From: Lederbergia citrisecunda
Lineage (GTDB): Bacteria; Bacillota; Bacilli; Bacillales; Bacillaceae_C
Assembly: GCF_018343695.1 (NCBI RefSeq)
Contig: NZ_JAGYPJ010000001.1
Span: forward strand, 631,001-695,000
Length of the DNA: 64,000 bases
Direction: 5' to 3'
The notes below the pieces were generated by a model, which saw nothing but the letters and a program-made list of their open reading frames with translations, was not told where the DNA came from and made no database searches. This document shows, piece by piece, positions 54,053 through 61,526 of the stretch (the first letter of the stretch is position 1; every line of letters begins with the position of its first letter). The position numbers and the translations under genes are program-made.

Positions 54053-55282
54053 ATGAATTTGTTACTTAAAGAAAATATCGCGTTTCGAAATTTATTTATT
54101 GGAAGAATTCTATGTATATTTGCTGATTCGGTTTTGTTTTTTTCTTTATTAAAATGGTTAGAGGTCCAATCAACATCCAGTAATAATTTTACATTGTTTT
54201 ATATTGCTTTTTATCTCCCTGTATTTCTTTTTGCACTGCCTATTGGTGCTTGGATCCATAATAAAACATTACAAAAAGTAATGATGTATTCAAATTTTGT
54301 GCAAGTTTTCGTGATTATCCTTTTTTTATTATTTATTCCCTACATGTCTTATCAATGGGCTTATCTTTTATTAATCGTTATAAGTATTTTAGGCCTGTTT
54401 TTCGTACCTGCTAATCAATCACTTTTACCACATATTGTAGAAAATGATGATCGTCCAAAGGCTAATAGTTTATTACAATTAGGATATACAGCAGTAAAAA
54501 TACTAGGACAAATATTTACAGCTTCAATGATTAAAGCATCTTTTTCACCAGTATCACTATTAACAGTCTCTGTTGGCTTATTAATTGTTTCAATATTTTT
54601 TATTAAAAACATAAAACCAATGGTAAGGATGGAACAAATAATAAAACAAAATCAATGGAAATTAATAATAGAGGGGGTTAGTTATGTCGTAAAACAACCT
54701 CAATTAAAGGCATTATTTTTATTCTTAGCATTGGCAATGTTATTTGCGACATCGGTTGATTTAATTTTAATTTCTTTTTTGAGTGATATACTGCATGTAG
54801 GAGTCGAAAATTTAAGTTTTATTGGAACTGCATCGGTATGTGGGATAGCTATTGGAGCAACAATTGTTCCTAAATTCTATAAAGAAGTAGAGAGAAAATG
54901 GCTCATGATACCACCATTATTTGCATTGAGCATTAGCATAGGTAGCCTTTTTTTTATCACAAATTGGGTTCTAATTCTACCGTTTTTCTTTTTTCAGGGG
55001 ATTGCGTTAGGTTGCTTTAATGTAACGTTTGTCACGTACTTACAAGATGTTATTTCAAGTGATAATTACACTAGGACCTTTAGTCTGTACAACATGATGC
55101 TCAGCTCAATGGCATTGCCGGGGATAATGATGGCGGGATTATTTATTAATAACATAGGTGTTCTAAAAACGATCCTTGTTATTTCTTTTATTATATTTGT
55201 GATCGGCATTGTAGGAATCTATTTTACTCCTAAATTGGGGCATGGGCAGATAAAAGAAAAAAATCTTAATGAAGCAATGTGA
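54053..55282 (+). CDS. MFS transporter (EntS/MFS-3 type)
   Basis: A 409-residue transporter with about twelve helices. FRNLFIGRILCIFADSVLFFSL, FVPANQSLLPHIVENDDRPKANSLLQLGYTAVKILG and the segment LALAMLFATSVDLILISFL match the MFS-3 group that includes enterobactin exporters and macrolide-type efflux proteins. Substrate unknown. ATG 54053 lies close behind AAAGGGAAG; ATG 54011 upstream has no site. The PadR gene starts 30 bases downstream, a common pairing for regulated efflux. The segment looks more AT-rich than its neighbours. Confidence 0.85.
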   Translation: MNLLLKENIAFRNLFIGRILCIFADSVLFFSLLKWLEVQSTSSNNFTLFYIAFYLPVFLFALPIGAWIHNKTLQKVMMYSNFVQVFVIILFLLFIPYMSYQWAYLLLIVISILGLFFVPANQSLLPHIVENDDRPKANSLLQLGYTAVKILGQIFTASMIKASFSPVSLLTVSVGLLIVSIFFIKNIKPMVRMEQIIKQNQWKLIIEGVSYVVKQPQLKALFLFLALAMLFATSVDLILISFLSDILHVGVENLSFIGTASVCGIAIGATIVPKFYKEVERKWLMIPPLFALSISIGSLFFITNWVLILPFFFFQGIALGCFNVTFVTYLQDVISSDNYTRTFSLYNMMLSSMALPGIMMAGLFINNIGVLKTILVISFIIFVIGIVGIYFTPKLGHGQIKEKNLNEAM

Positions 55283-55312
55283 GATTAGAAAGATATTGAA
55301 AGGGTGAAAGTA

Positions 55313-55963
55313 ATGTCTTTGCGCTTTGGAATACTTGGATTATTAAGTGAGTGGGAGGCCAGTGGATATGATATAAAAAAAGAATTCGATGATCTCATGA
55401 GTATTTTCTGGCATTCTCATTTATCGCAAATATACCCGGAATTAAATAAACTTGAAAAAGAAAATTTAATCAGTAGCAAATTAATTGCTCAAGAAGGAAA
55501 ACCTGATAAAAAAATATACACAATTACAGAAAACGGTAAAGAAGAGTTAATGAAATGGTTACTTGCTCCGACTGAATCTCCGAAACTTAAAGATGTTTTC
55601 CTGATGCAAACCTTCTTTATGGATAATATTTCTGTTGAAGAGGTAGTTTTCAAACTCAAAATGTATAAAAAAGAGCGTACTCAAAGATTAGATAAGATGA
55701 AGCAAATTATGATTGAAAGATTGAAAAGTATAAAAGAAAGGAATGTAATGAAGGCAAGAATCTTAATGAGTTCAGTAGTGTTAAAACGTGGATACGAACA
55801 AGAACTACAATATATTAGATGGTGTGAGGATACAATTAATTTAGTAGAGTCATGTAAGTTTCTATGGGAAAAATCTGAAGGGAAAAGATCAACAATCATA
55901 CCCTTTTCAGACGTTGAAGAAATGTTTATGAATTATTTTTCGGATATGATAGAAGAATATTAG
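55313..55963 (+). CDS. PadR family transcriptional regulator
   Basis: A 216-residue PadR protein: N-terminal winged helix (RFGILGLLSEWEASGYDIKKEF; SHLSQIYPELNKLEKENLI; PDKKIYTITENGKEEL) and a helical C-terminal dimerisation domain. Such proteins repress adjacent transporter genes and are released by small ligands. ATG 55313 follows GAAAGGGTGA. It probably controls the upstream MFS gene and itself. Confidence 0.9.
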   Translation: MSLRFGILGLLSEWEASGYDIKKEFDDLMSIFWHSHLSQIYPELNKLEKENLISSKLIAQEGKPDKKIYTITENGKEELMKWLLAPTESPKLKDVFLMQTFFMDNISVEEVVFKLKMYKKERTQRLDKMKQIMIERLKSIKERNVMKARILMSSVVLKRGYEQELQYIRWCEDTINLVESCKFLWEKSEGKRSTIIPFSDVEEMFMNYFSDMIEEY

Positions 55964-55991
55964 AATTTTACATAAAAAAATTGTTGAGATT

Positions 55992-56025
55992 AAGGAATGG
56001 GATTTGAAATTCCTCTCGGATCTTA
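55992..56025. repeat. Degenerate second copy of the tRNA-Val 3' end
   Basis: GATTTGAAATTCCTCTCGGATC repeats the T-loop and acceptor end of tRNA-Val (GGTTCGAATCCCTCTCGGATC); the last 11 bases CCTCTCGGATC are identical, and a similar ATAAGAAAAAGG follows. It cannot form a tRNA. Together with the tRNA it brackets the IS and the MFS/PadR pair, like an attachment-site pair. Confidence 0.65.
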
Positions 56026-56032
56026 TAAGAAA

Positions 56033-56066
56033 AAGGCGCTTTTTATTACGGATAGCGTCTTTTTCA
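56033..56066 (+). terminator. Terminator after the MFS-padR region
   Basis: AAGGCGCT pairs with AGCGTCTT around TTTTATTACGGAT, followed by TTTCATTTTTTTT. The rest of the gap to 56288 shows nothing recognisable. Confidence 0.65.
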
Positions 56067-56287
56067 TTTTTTTTGCCTTAGATATTTTGTTTTATTTATA
56101 TCTATACAATGTAATCCATAAATTATAAGAAAAGTAAAATTTGAAGAAAAAGGGGGAGAATAAAAAATAAATGCTTCTTTACATTATGCTGACTCTAAAA
56201 GTGGAATGGTAAATTACTGATTAGTAACTCGTTGAGTGAGAAACTTACGAAGAAACATTAATGAATTTTCATTTAGGGGGCGTACGA

Positions 56288-57658
56288 ATGCATTTTAGTT
56301 TAAAGCGTGCTAAAGAACTTTACCATGATGTTAAATGGAAAAGGATAAATCCTGCCCAAACATTAGCTTTAGGATTTTTTTTCCTCATTATAATTGGCAC
56401 GTTGCTTTTAATGCTCCCTTTTGCAACAAAAGATCGACACCATCTTGATTTTATTGATGCTTTGTTTGAAGCCACTTCGGCTATTTGTGTGACAGGCTTA
56501 ATCGTAGTGGATACTGAAACTACTTTTACTCTATTTGGGCAAATCGTATTAATGATCTTGATTCAAATCGGTGGACTTGGCTTTATGAGTTTAGGAATTC
56601 TTATCGCGTTATTTCTTGGGAAAAATATTGGCTTAAAACGTAGGCTATTAATTCAAGAATCGTGGAATCTTCTTTCAATCGGGGGAATTATTAAAGTCGT
56701 TAAATTCGTATTTCGCTTCACAATTATTATTGAAGGAATTGGAGCGATCATTTTAGCGATTCGATGGGGAGGCGAATACGGTTTTCCGCTGTCGATTTAC
56801 TACGGTATATTTCATTCAATCTCTGCTTTCAATAATGCAGGGTTTGATCTTATGGGACATTTTCAAAGCGTCACAAAATACGCGGGAGATTTCACTATCA
56901 TATTGACCCTTAGTTCGTTATTGATAATTGGAGGAATAGGCTATACTGTCTTTTTGGATGTTGTAAAGAAAAAATCGATAAAAAAACTTTCATTACACTC
57001 AAAAATTGTTCTGTTAACGACACTCATTCTTAACGTTCTGGGTACTTTATTAATATTTACTTTAGAATATCATAACCCTGGCACAATTGGAGATTATTCA
57101 TTAAAAGATAAAATACTATCTTCTTATTTTCAAGCAGTAGTTCCAAGGACAGCTGGTTTTAATGCTGTGAACATGTCTGAACTAACATTAAGCTCACAAT
57201 TTATTACAATTATCCTTATGTTTATTGGTGGGGGCTCAGGAGGAACAGCAGGAGGAATAAAAGTTACCACTTTCGCAATTATTCTTCTTGCTGTATGGAA
57301 CCATATAAGAGGGCATTCAGATGTGAATATTATGGAACGACGTATTCCAAAGGATCTTATATATAAAGCTTTTACGATAACTGTTTATTCTGTATCCATT
57401 GTCCTTTTGATTTTGTTTATATTAACATTGACTGAAAAAGCACCGATGAATGTCTTACTGTTTGAAGTAGTGTCTGCTTTTGGAACTGTAGGAATATCGT
57501 TAGGATTGACACCTGAATTAAGTGATGTCGGAAAAGTGGTAATATCGATATTAATGTTTATGGGTAGAGTTGGCCCTCTTACTATTGCTTTTGCCCTTGC
57601 AAAAGCTAACAATACACAACCATATAAATATCCTGAAGAGAGAATCATGCTTGGATAA
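56288..57658 (+). CDS. Potassium uptake protein, KtrB/KtrD (TrkH) family
   Basis: A 456-residue channel-like transporter with four pore repeats: TSAICVTGLIV, SAFNNAGFDL, VPRTAGFNAVN and SAFGTVGISLGL, giving the family's filter glycines; the gating loop FIGGGSGGTAGGIKVTT is present. It imports K+ (often Na+-linked) with a KtrA/KtrC ring protein, which is not in the window. ATG 56288 follows TAGGGGGCG; in-frame ATG 56261 lies upstream of that site. No c-di-AMP riboswitch recognised. Confidence 0.92.
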   Translation: MHFSLKRAKELYHDVKWKRINPAQTLALGFFFLIIIGTLLLMLPFATKDRHHLDFIDALFEATSAICVTGLIVVDTETTFTLFGQIVLMILIQIGGLGFMSLGILIALFLGKNIGLKRRLLIQESWNLLSIGGIIKVVKFVFRFTIIIEGIGAIILAIRWGGEYGFPLSIYYGIFHSISAFNNAGFDLMGHFQSVTKYAGDFTIILTLSSLLIIGGIGYTVFLDVVKKKSIKKLSLHSKIVLLTTLILNVLGTLLIFTLEYHNPGTIGDYSLKDKILSSYFQAVVPRTAGFNAVNMSELTLSSQFITIILMFIGGGSGGTAGGIKVTTFAIILLAVWNHIRGHSDVNIMERRIPKDLIYKAFTITVYSVSIVLLILFILTLTEKAPMNVLLFEVVSAFGTVGISLGLTPELSDVGKVVISILMFMGRVGPLTIAFALAKANNTQPYKYPEERIMLG

Positions 57659-57667
57659 TTGCAAAAC

Positions 57668-57694
57668 AAAAGCCCTAAAAACACTTAGGGCTTC
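57668..57694. terminator. Bidirectional terminator between Ktr and prenyltransferase genes
   Basis: AAAGCCCTAA pairs with TTAGGGCTT around AAACAC. Confidence 0.85.
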
Positions 57695-57708
57695 TTCCCA
57701 TATCAAAT

Positions 57709-58626
57709 TTAAATGTTAAAAGTCATAATAGATGCGATGGTCATAACAATACCTGTAATAATGTATATTTGTATTGTTTTTTGATTTGCTTCCAGTAGTT
57801 TAGGAATGTTATTCATATGTTGTCTTGTGATTTTAATTGATTTAATAGCAAGTGGTAAACTAATGAAGCCTAAAAGCCAAAATGGATTTTTTAATAAAAT
57901 GGCAAGAAACAATAAACTTAAATAAGCTCCACCGTATAATAATCCATAAATGATAAGCCCATTTTCCTTGCCAATTCTAACAAGCCAGTTGCGCTTGCCA
58001 CCTTGTATATCGGCTTCATAGTCTGGATATTGGTTAATCCATAGAACCGCCGTAATTAAAAATGCGACTGGAAGACCTGCAATTACAACTTCCCAGCTCC
58101 AAGTGCCAGTAAGTAATAAAAAAGTTCCACACATGATTAACGGTCCGAATGCTAAGCCGACTGCAAGTTCACCCATGCCCCGATAATTTAATTTAAAGGG
58201 TGGAAGGCTATAAAAGACGGCTAGAGCTAACCCAATCATGCCAATCCAAAAAATTGATGGTTCTCTTAGTACCGCAATGAAGAATCCGATGATGAAAGCT
58301 CCTAACAACGTAAGAACAGCAATAACCATCGTTTCTTTCATTGTTAATTTTCCATCTACTATTGTTTTTTTACCACCACTAAAAGGGTTTCTCTTATCTT
58401 CCGTAATAAAACGATCCACTCCAGTTTGGTAGTCAACAAATTCATTAACAGCATTTTTACCAATTTCAATTAAGTAGATTCCTAGGAGGGCAAGTACAAA
58501 CCACCCAACATCTAATGTTTTTGTGTAACCATAAGACAAAGCCGCCGCGATAAACATTGGAATGGTAGATGCAATCCAAATTTTCGGATCAGACAATTGC
58601 CAAAAGCCTTGCCAAATTCTTTCCAT
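57709..58626 (-). CDS. UbiA/MenA family prenyltransferase
   Basis: A 305-residue membrane enzyme with about nine helices and the two Asp-rich motifs NEFVDYQTGVD and DYEADIQGGKR. The segment NPFSGGKKTIVDGKL is like 1,4-dihydroxy-2-naphthoate prenyltransferase (menaquinone synthesis) and close paralogues. A MenA role is likely but a paralogue of other function is possible because men genes are not nearby. ATG 58626 (or 58629) behind TGAGGGTGA. A perfect Rex-like palindrome lies just upstream. Confidence 0.82.
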   Translation of the reverse strand: MERIWQGFWQLSDPKIWIASTIPMFIAAALSYGYTKTLDVGWFVLALLGIYLIEIGKNAVNEFVDYQTGVDRFITEDKRNPFSGGKKTIVDGKLTMKETMVIAVLTLLGAFIIGFFIAVLREPSIFWIGMIGLALAVFYSLPPFKLNYRGMGELAVGLAFGPLIMCGTFLLLTGTWSWEVVIAGLPVAFLITAVLWINQYPDYEADIQGGKRNWLVRIGKENGLIIYGLLYGGAYLSLLFLAILLKNPFWLLGFISLPLAIKSIKITRQHMNNIPKLLEANQKTIQIYIITGIVMTIASIMTFNI

Positions 58627-58657
58627 CATGGTCACCCTCATTCTTATATATTTTTTT

Positions 58658-58691
58658 AGTAGATATTGTGAAAAACTTCACAATATCTACT
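58658..58691. promoter_or_regulatory. Rex-type operator within a 34-bp perfect palindrome
   Basis: The core TTGTGAAAAACTTCACAA (58666-58683) matches the consensus of Rex, the NADH/NAD+-sensing repressor. Arms extend to 15 perfect bases each side of AAAC. It lies about 35 bases upstream of the prenyltransferase start and 150 bases before the divergent NCS2 gene. It might also act as a hairpin in RNA. Confidence 0.65.
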
Positions 58692-58843
58692 TTTATTTTA
58701 GCATAATTTTCTTGTAAATGAGTAAGTTAATTTGTTTTTGTAGAGGATTTTTTGTGAAATAATATATTCTAATACGCGAAACTAATTATTTTTTTGTTAA
58801 AATGGTTAATACGATGTTTTTTACTATGGGAAGAGGGAAATCA

Positions 58844-60148
58844 ATGAGTAAATTATCTTCATTAACAACAATGTTTGCTTCCTTACAATGGTTATTTTTT
58901 ATTTTTGCCAATATCGTTGTCGTTCCTGTATCTATAGGATTTGCCTTCGATCTTTCGTCGGCAGATATTGCTTCTATTTTAAGAACGTCTTTGATTGTAA
59001 CAGGAATAGCTTGTATGTTACAGGGGCTTTGGGGACATCGCTACCCTTTAATGGAAGGGCCGTCGGGAGTTATATGGGGAATGCTTTTGAATTTAAGTTT
59101 ATCTGCCCCAGTTCTTGGATTGAGTTTAACGGAAGTAGGGGGAGGCATTGCAACGGGGATGTTACTTGCTGGTGCCGCTACCCTTCTAATTGTTGTTCTC
59201 AAACTCATTCCATTCATTAAAAAAGTCTTCAGTCCAATGGTGCTGAGTGTTTATTTATTCCTCCTTACCTTTCAACTTGTTTTTGTATTTTTTAAAGGGA
59301 TGCTAAAGGTAAATGAGGATGGGACGTTGGATTTACCAATAACTTTATTTTCATTTTGTATTGCAATCTTAGTGGCGCTTATAAAAGTAAAAGGTAGTAA
59401 GATGGTCGGGAATTTTTCCATTCTAATTGGTATGATAGGTGGTTGGATTTTGTACAGTTTACTTTTTCCGACTGAACAACAATTAAGCACGGGGGCTGTA
59501 GGTCTTTTCAACTTGTTTCCTCTTGGGAAGCCTAATTTAGAGTTAGGAATTATTGCTATTACATTTTTAGGTTGCCTTATCAATTTAATCAATACCATTA
59601 CATCTATCCAAGCTGCTTCTAAATTAATGAATGAAAAAGCAGAAATGAGTCAATATCGAAATTCGTATATATTGACAGGTCTTTATACTTTTGCAGCGTC
59701 TTTGTTTGGGTTAGTTTCTTATGCACCATTTGCATCATCAATCGGATTTTTGGAAAGTACACAGATTTATAAGAAAAAACCTTTTATTATAGGCGGAGCA
59801 CTGATTTCTTTACTCGGAATCGTTCCGTATTTTTCTTTACTACTTGCAACATTGCCAATTACAGTCGGAAACGCAGTTCTTTTCGTAGCTTATCTTCAAT
59901 TGTTTGGAACTTCTTTAAAAAGTTTAGGTGGGTATTCGTTTAATTCCATAACAATCCATCGAATTGCCGCTCCTGTTCTCATTGGAGTTTGTTTAATGAC
60001 TGTTGGAACGGAGCTTTTTAGCAATTTTCCAGCGGTGATTCAGCCTCTTATCAGCAATGGATTTATAATGGGAGTATTAATATCTATTTTTCTAGAAGCT
60101 GTAGTAAATTGGGATACATTAGGATTAGAGAAAATATCGGCAGAATAA
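58844..60148 (+). CDS. NCS2 family nucleobase permease
   Basis: A 434-residue transporter with about 12-14 helices: FFIFANIVVVPVSIGFAF, MLQGLWGHRYPLMEGPSGVIWG and ITSIQAASKLMNEKAEM, which fit a divergent xanthine/uracil permease group (YwdJ-like). The substrate is probably a purine or pyrimidine base. ATG 58844 behind AGAGGG; upstream ATG 58802 has no site. No purine riboswitch recognised upstream. Confidence 0.83.
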   Translation: MSKLSSLTTMFASLQWLFFIFANIVVVPVSIGFAFDLSSADIASILRTSLIVTGIACMLQGLWGHRYPLMEGPSGVIWGMLLNLSLSAPVLGLSLTEVGGGIATGMLLAGAATLLIVVLKLIPFIKKVFSPMVLSVYLFLLTFQLVFVFFKGMLKVNEDGTLDLPITLFSFCIAILVALIKVKGSKMVGNFSILIGMIGGWILYSLLFPTEQQLSTGAVGLFNLFPLGKPNLELGIIAITFLGCLINLINTITSIQAASKLMNEKAEMSQYRNSYILTGLYTFAASLFGLVSYAPFASSIGFLESTQIYKKKPFIIGGALISLLGIVPYFSLLLATLPITVGNAVLFVAYLQLFGTSLKSLGGYSFNSITIHRIAAPVLIGVCLMTVGTELFSNFPAVIQPLISNGFIMGVLISIFLEAVVNWDTLGLEKISAE

Positions 60149-60169
60149 CTGATAGGAGAGCGATATAAA

Positions 60170-60931
60170 ATGCACGTATTTTTTATTACGGGTGCCTCAA
60201 AAGGCATTGGTTTTGCACTAAGCAAGGAGTTAATGCATGAAAATAACTTACTTGTTTGTGTAGCGCGTACTAAAAATGATGAACTTTTTCAAATTGCAAA
60301 AGAAAAAAACTGTAGATTGGCCTTTCTTGAATATGATTTAGCTGAAAGTTCTGGATTAGGGGAACTAATGAAAGAAATGCTTAGTTTTATGCCTGATCAT
60401 TCGGAATCAGTTACTTTAATTAATAATGCAGGAGTCATCGACCCGATTGGACGAACAGAGAGTAACCAACCTGAAGCCATCATTAAAAGCATTGCGGTGA
60501 ATCTAACAGCTCCAATGGTTTTGACATCTGCTTTTATTAAACAACTTGATCAGTATCCTATTTCCAAAAAAGTCATTAATATTTCGTCTGGTGCTGGTCG
60601 TCACCCATATTCAGGCTGGAGCAGTTATTGTGCGGGTAAAGCGGGTCTTGACCACTATACGAGAGTTGTTTCCGAGGAACAAAAGCATCAACCAAACGGT
60701 GTAAAAGTCATTTCTATCGCTCCAGGAATCATTGATACAAGTATGCAGGAACGAATTCGTGAAAGTAATAAGAAGGAATTTGAACTGCTTGATCGGTTTG
60801 TGGAGTATAAAAAGCAAGGGATGCTTAGCACACCTGAACAGACTGCGAAAAAGCTTATCCAAATAATAAAAAGTGAAACCATTAACGACCTGGAGGCTGT
60901 TATAGATATAAGGGATTTTCAAATTTATTAA
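60170..60931 (+). CDS. yueD: SDR reductase, YueD-type (benzil/sepiapterin reductase-like)
   Basis: A 253-residue SDR: cofactor motif ITGASKGIGFALS, LINNAGVIDPIGR, the catalytic Ser in NISSGAGRHPYSGW, YCAGKAGLDHYTR with Tyr and Lys, and APGIIDTSMQERIR. It resembles YueD, a benzil reductase forming (S)-benzoin in vitro; the natural substrate is unknown. ATG behind ATAGGAGAG, 21 bases after the permease stop, so probably cotranscribed. Confidence 0.85.
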   Translation: MHVFFITGASKGIGFALSKELMHENNLLVCVARTKNDELFQIAKEKNCRLAFLEYDLAESSGLGELMKEMLSFMPDHSESVTLINNAGVIDPIGRTESNQPEAIIKSIAVNLTAPMVLTSAFIKQLDQYPISKKVINISSGAGRHPYSGWSSYCAGKAGLDHYTRVVSEEQKHQPNGVKVISIAPGIIDTSMQERIRESNKKEFELLDRFVEYKKQGMLSTPEQTAKKLIQIIKSETINDLEAVIDIRDFQIY

Positions 60932-60936
60932 TTGGC

Positions 60937-61210
60937 GGTTATCAATATGTCATGCCTGATGACGATAAAAGAATCGTTTCATATTTTGTAAGGATGACGC
61001 AAACAAGAGAAGAAGCTTTAAGTTATACGGTATTAATCTAAAAGCTCATTATCGTTTGAAAAATCTTGACTCCAATAGATTAGAAGAATTTACTGGTGAA
61101 GATTTCATGGTTAATGGGTTTACGATCTAAGCAAATGAAAAATGGGAATCTCATGTTTTATTAATCGATTCAATTAAATAGACTAGAATTGTTCAAATAA
61201 CTTTTAAAAC
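60937..61210 (+). pseudogene. Possible decayed coding remnants
   Basis: Two short stretches read like protein: MPDDDKRIVSYFVRMTQTRE (from 60952) and, from 61069, DSNRLEEFTGEDFMVNGFTI then stop, NEKWESHVLLIDSIK then stop. Lysine/glutamate composition is protein-like but stops interrupt. I cannot name a parent gene. Confidence 0.3.
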
Positions 61211-61211
61211 A

Positions 61212-61246
61212 GCCAGTGGGAAAACGTTAATTCCACTGGCATTTTC
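61212..61246 (+). terminator. Terminator downstream of yueD
   Basis: GCCAGTGG pairs with CCACTGGC around GAAAACGTTAATT, followed by ATTTTCT. Confidence 0.65.
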
Positions 61247-61371
61247 TATGATTAAGAAATTAACTAGTCTATTAATCTCCTTTAATTTTACAGGATTTAG
61301 AAAAGAAGCTGTTCAAAGTAAAGTTAGGGCCAATGATCCTGACGGTGTCTATACATCCAGTGGATGGTCAC

Positions 61372-61475
61372 GATGAAGCGTTCAATGTGTCCTTGACCGC
61401 ACAAAAAATGAGTGCCAGGTAACGATGGAGCATCCAATGTGCCCTTCACCACTAAAAAAATAAGTGCAAAGTAAA
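61372..61475. repeat. Imperfect 52-bp tandem duplication
   Basis: Two adjacent 52-base units start CGATGAAGCGTTCAATGTG and CGATGGAGCATCCAATGTG; 41 of 52 positions agree by my count. Together with the remnants before it, this fills the gap between yueD and the cyclase gene. Confidence 0.75.
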
Positions 61476-61526
61476 GATGAACAGCTTTTCATCTTCCACT
61501 CGCATGTAAAGGACTGATTTAATAAA

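Noticed and set aside
55992-56025. Second functional tRNA-Val
   Set aside because: Only the T-arm and acceptor 3' strand are present, with an indel in the T-arm; there is no anticodon arm.
56066-56287. c-di-AMP (ydaO) riboswitch upstream of the potassium transporter
   Set aside because: The region is short and AT-rich with none of the conserved ydaO blocks.
58692-58843. Purine riboswitch before the NCS2 permease
   Set aside because: No paired-stem and loop consensus of a purine aptamer is visible.
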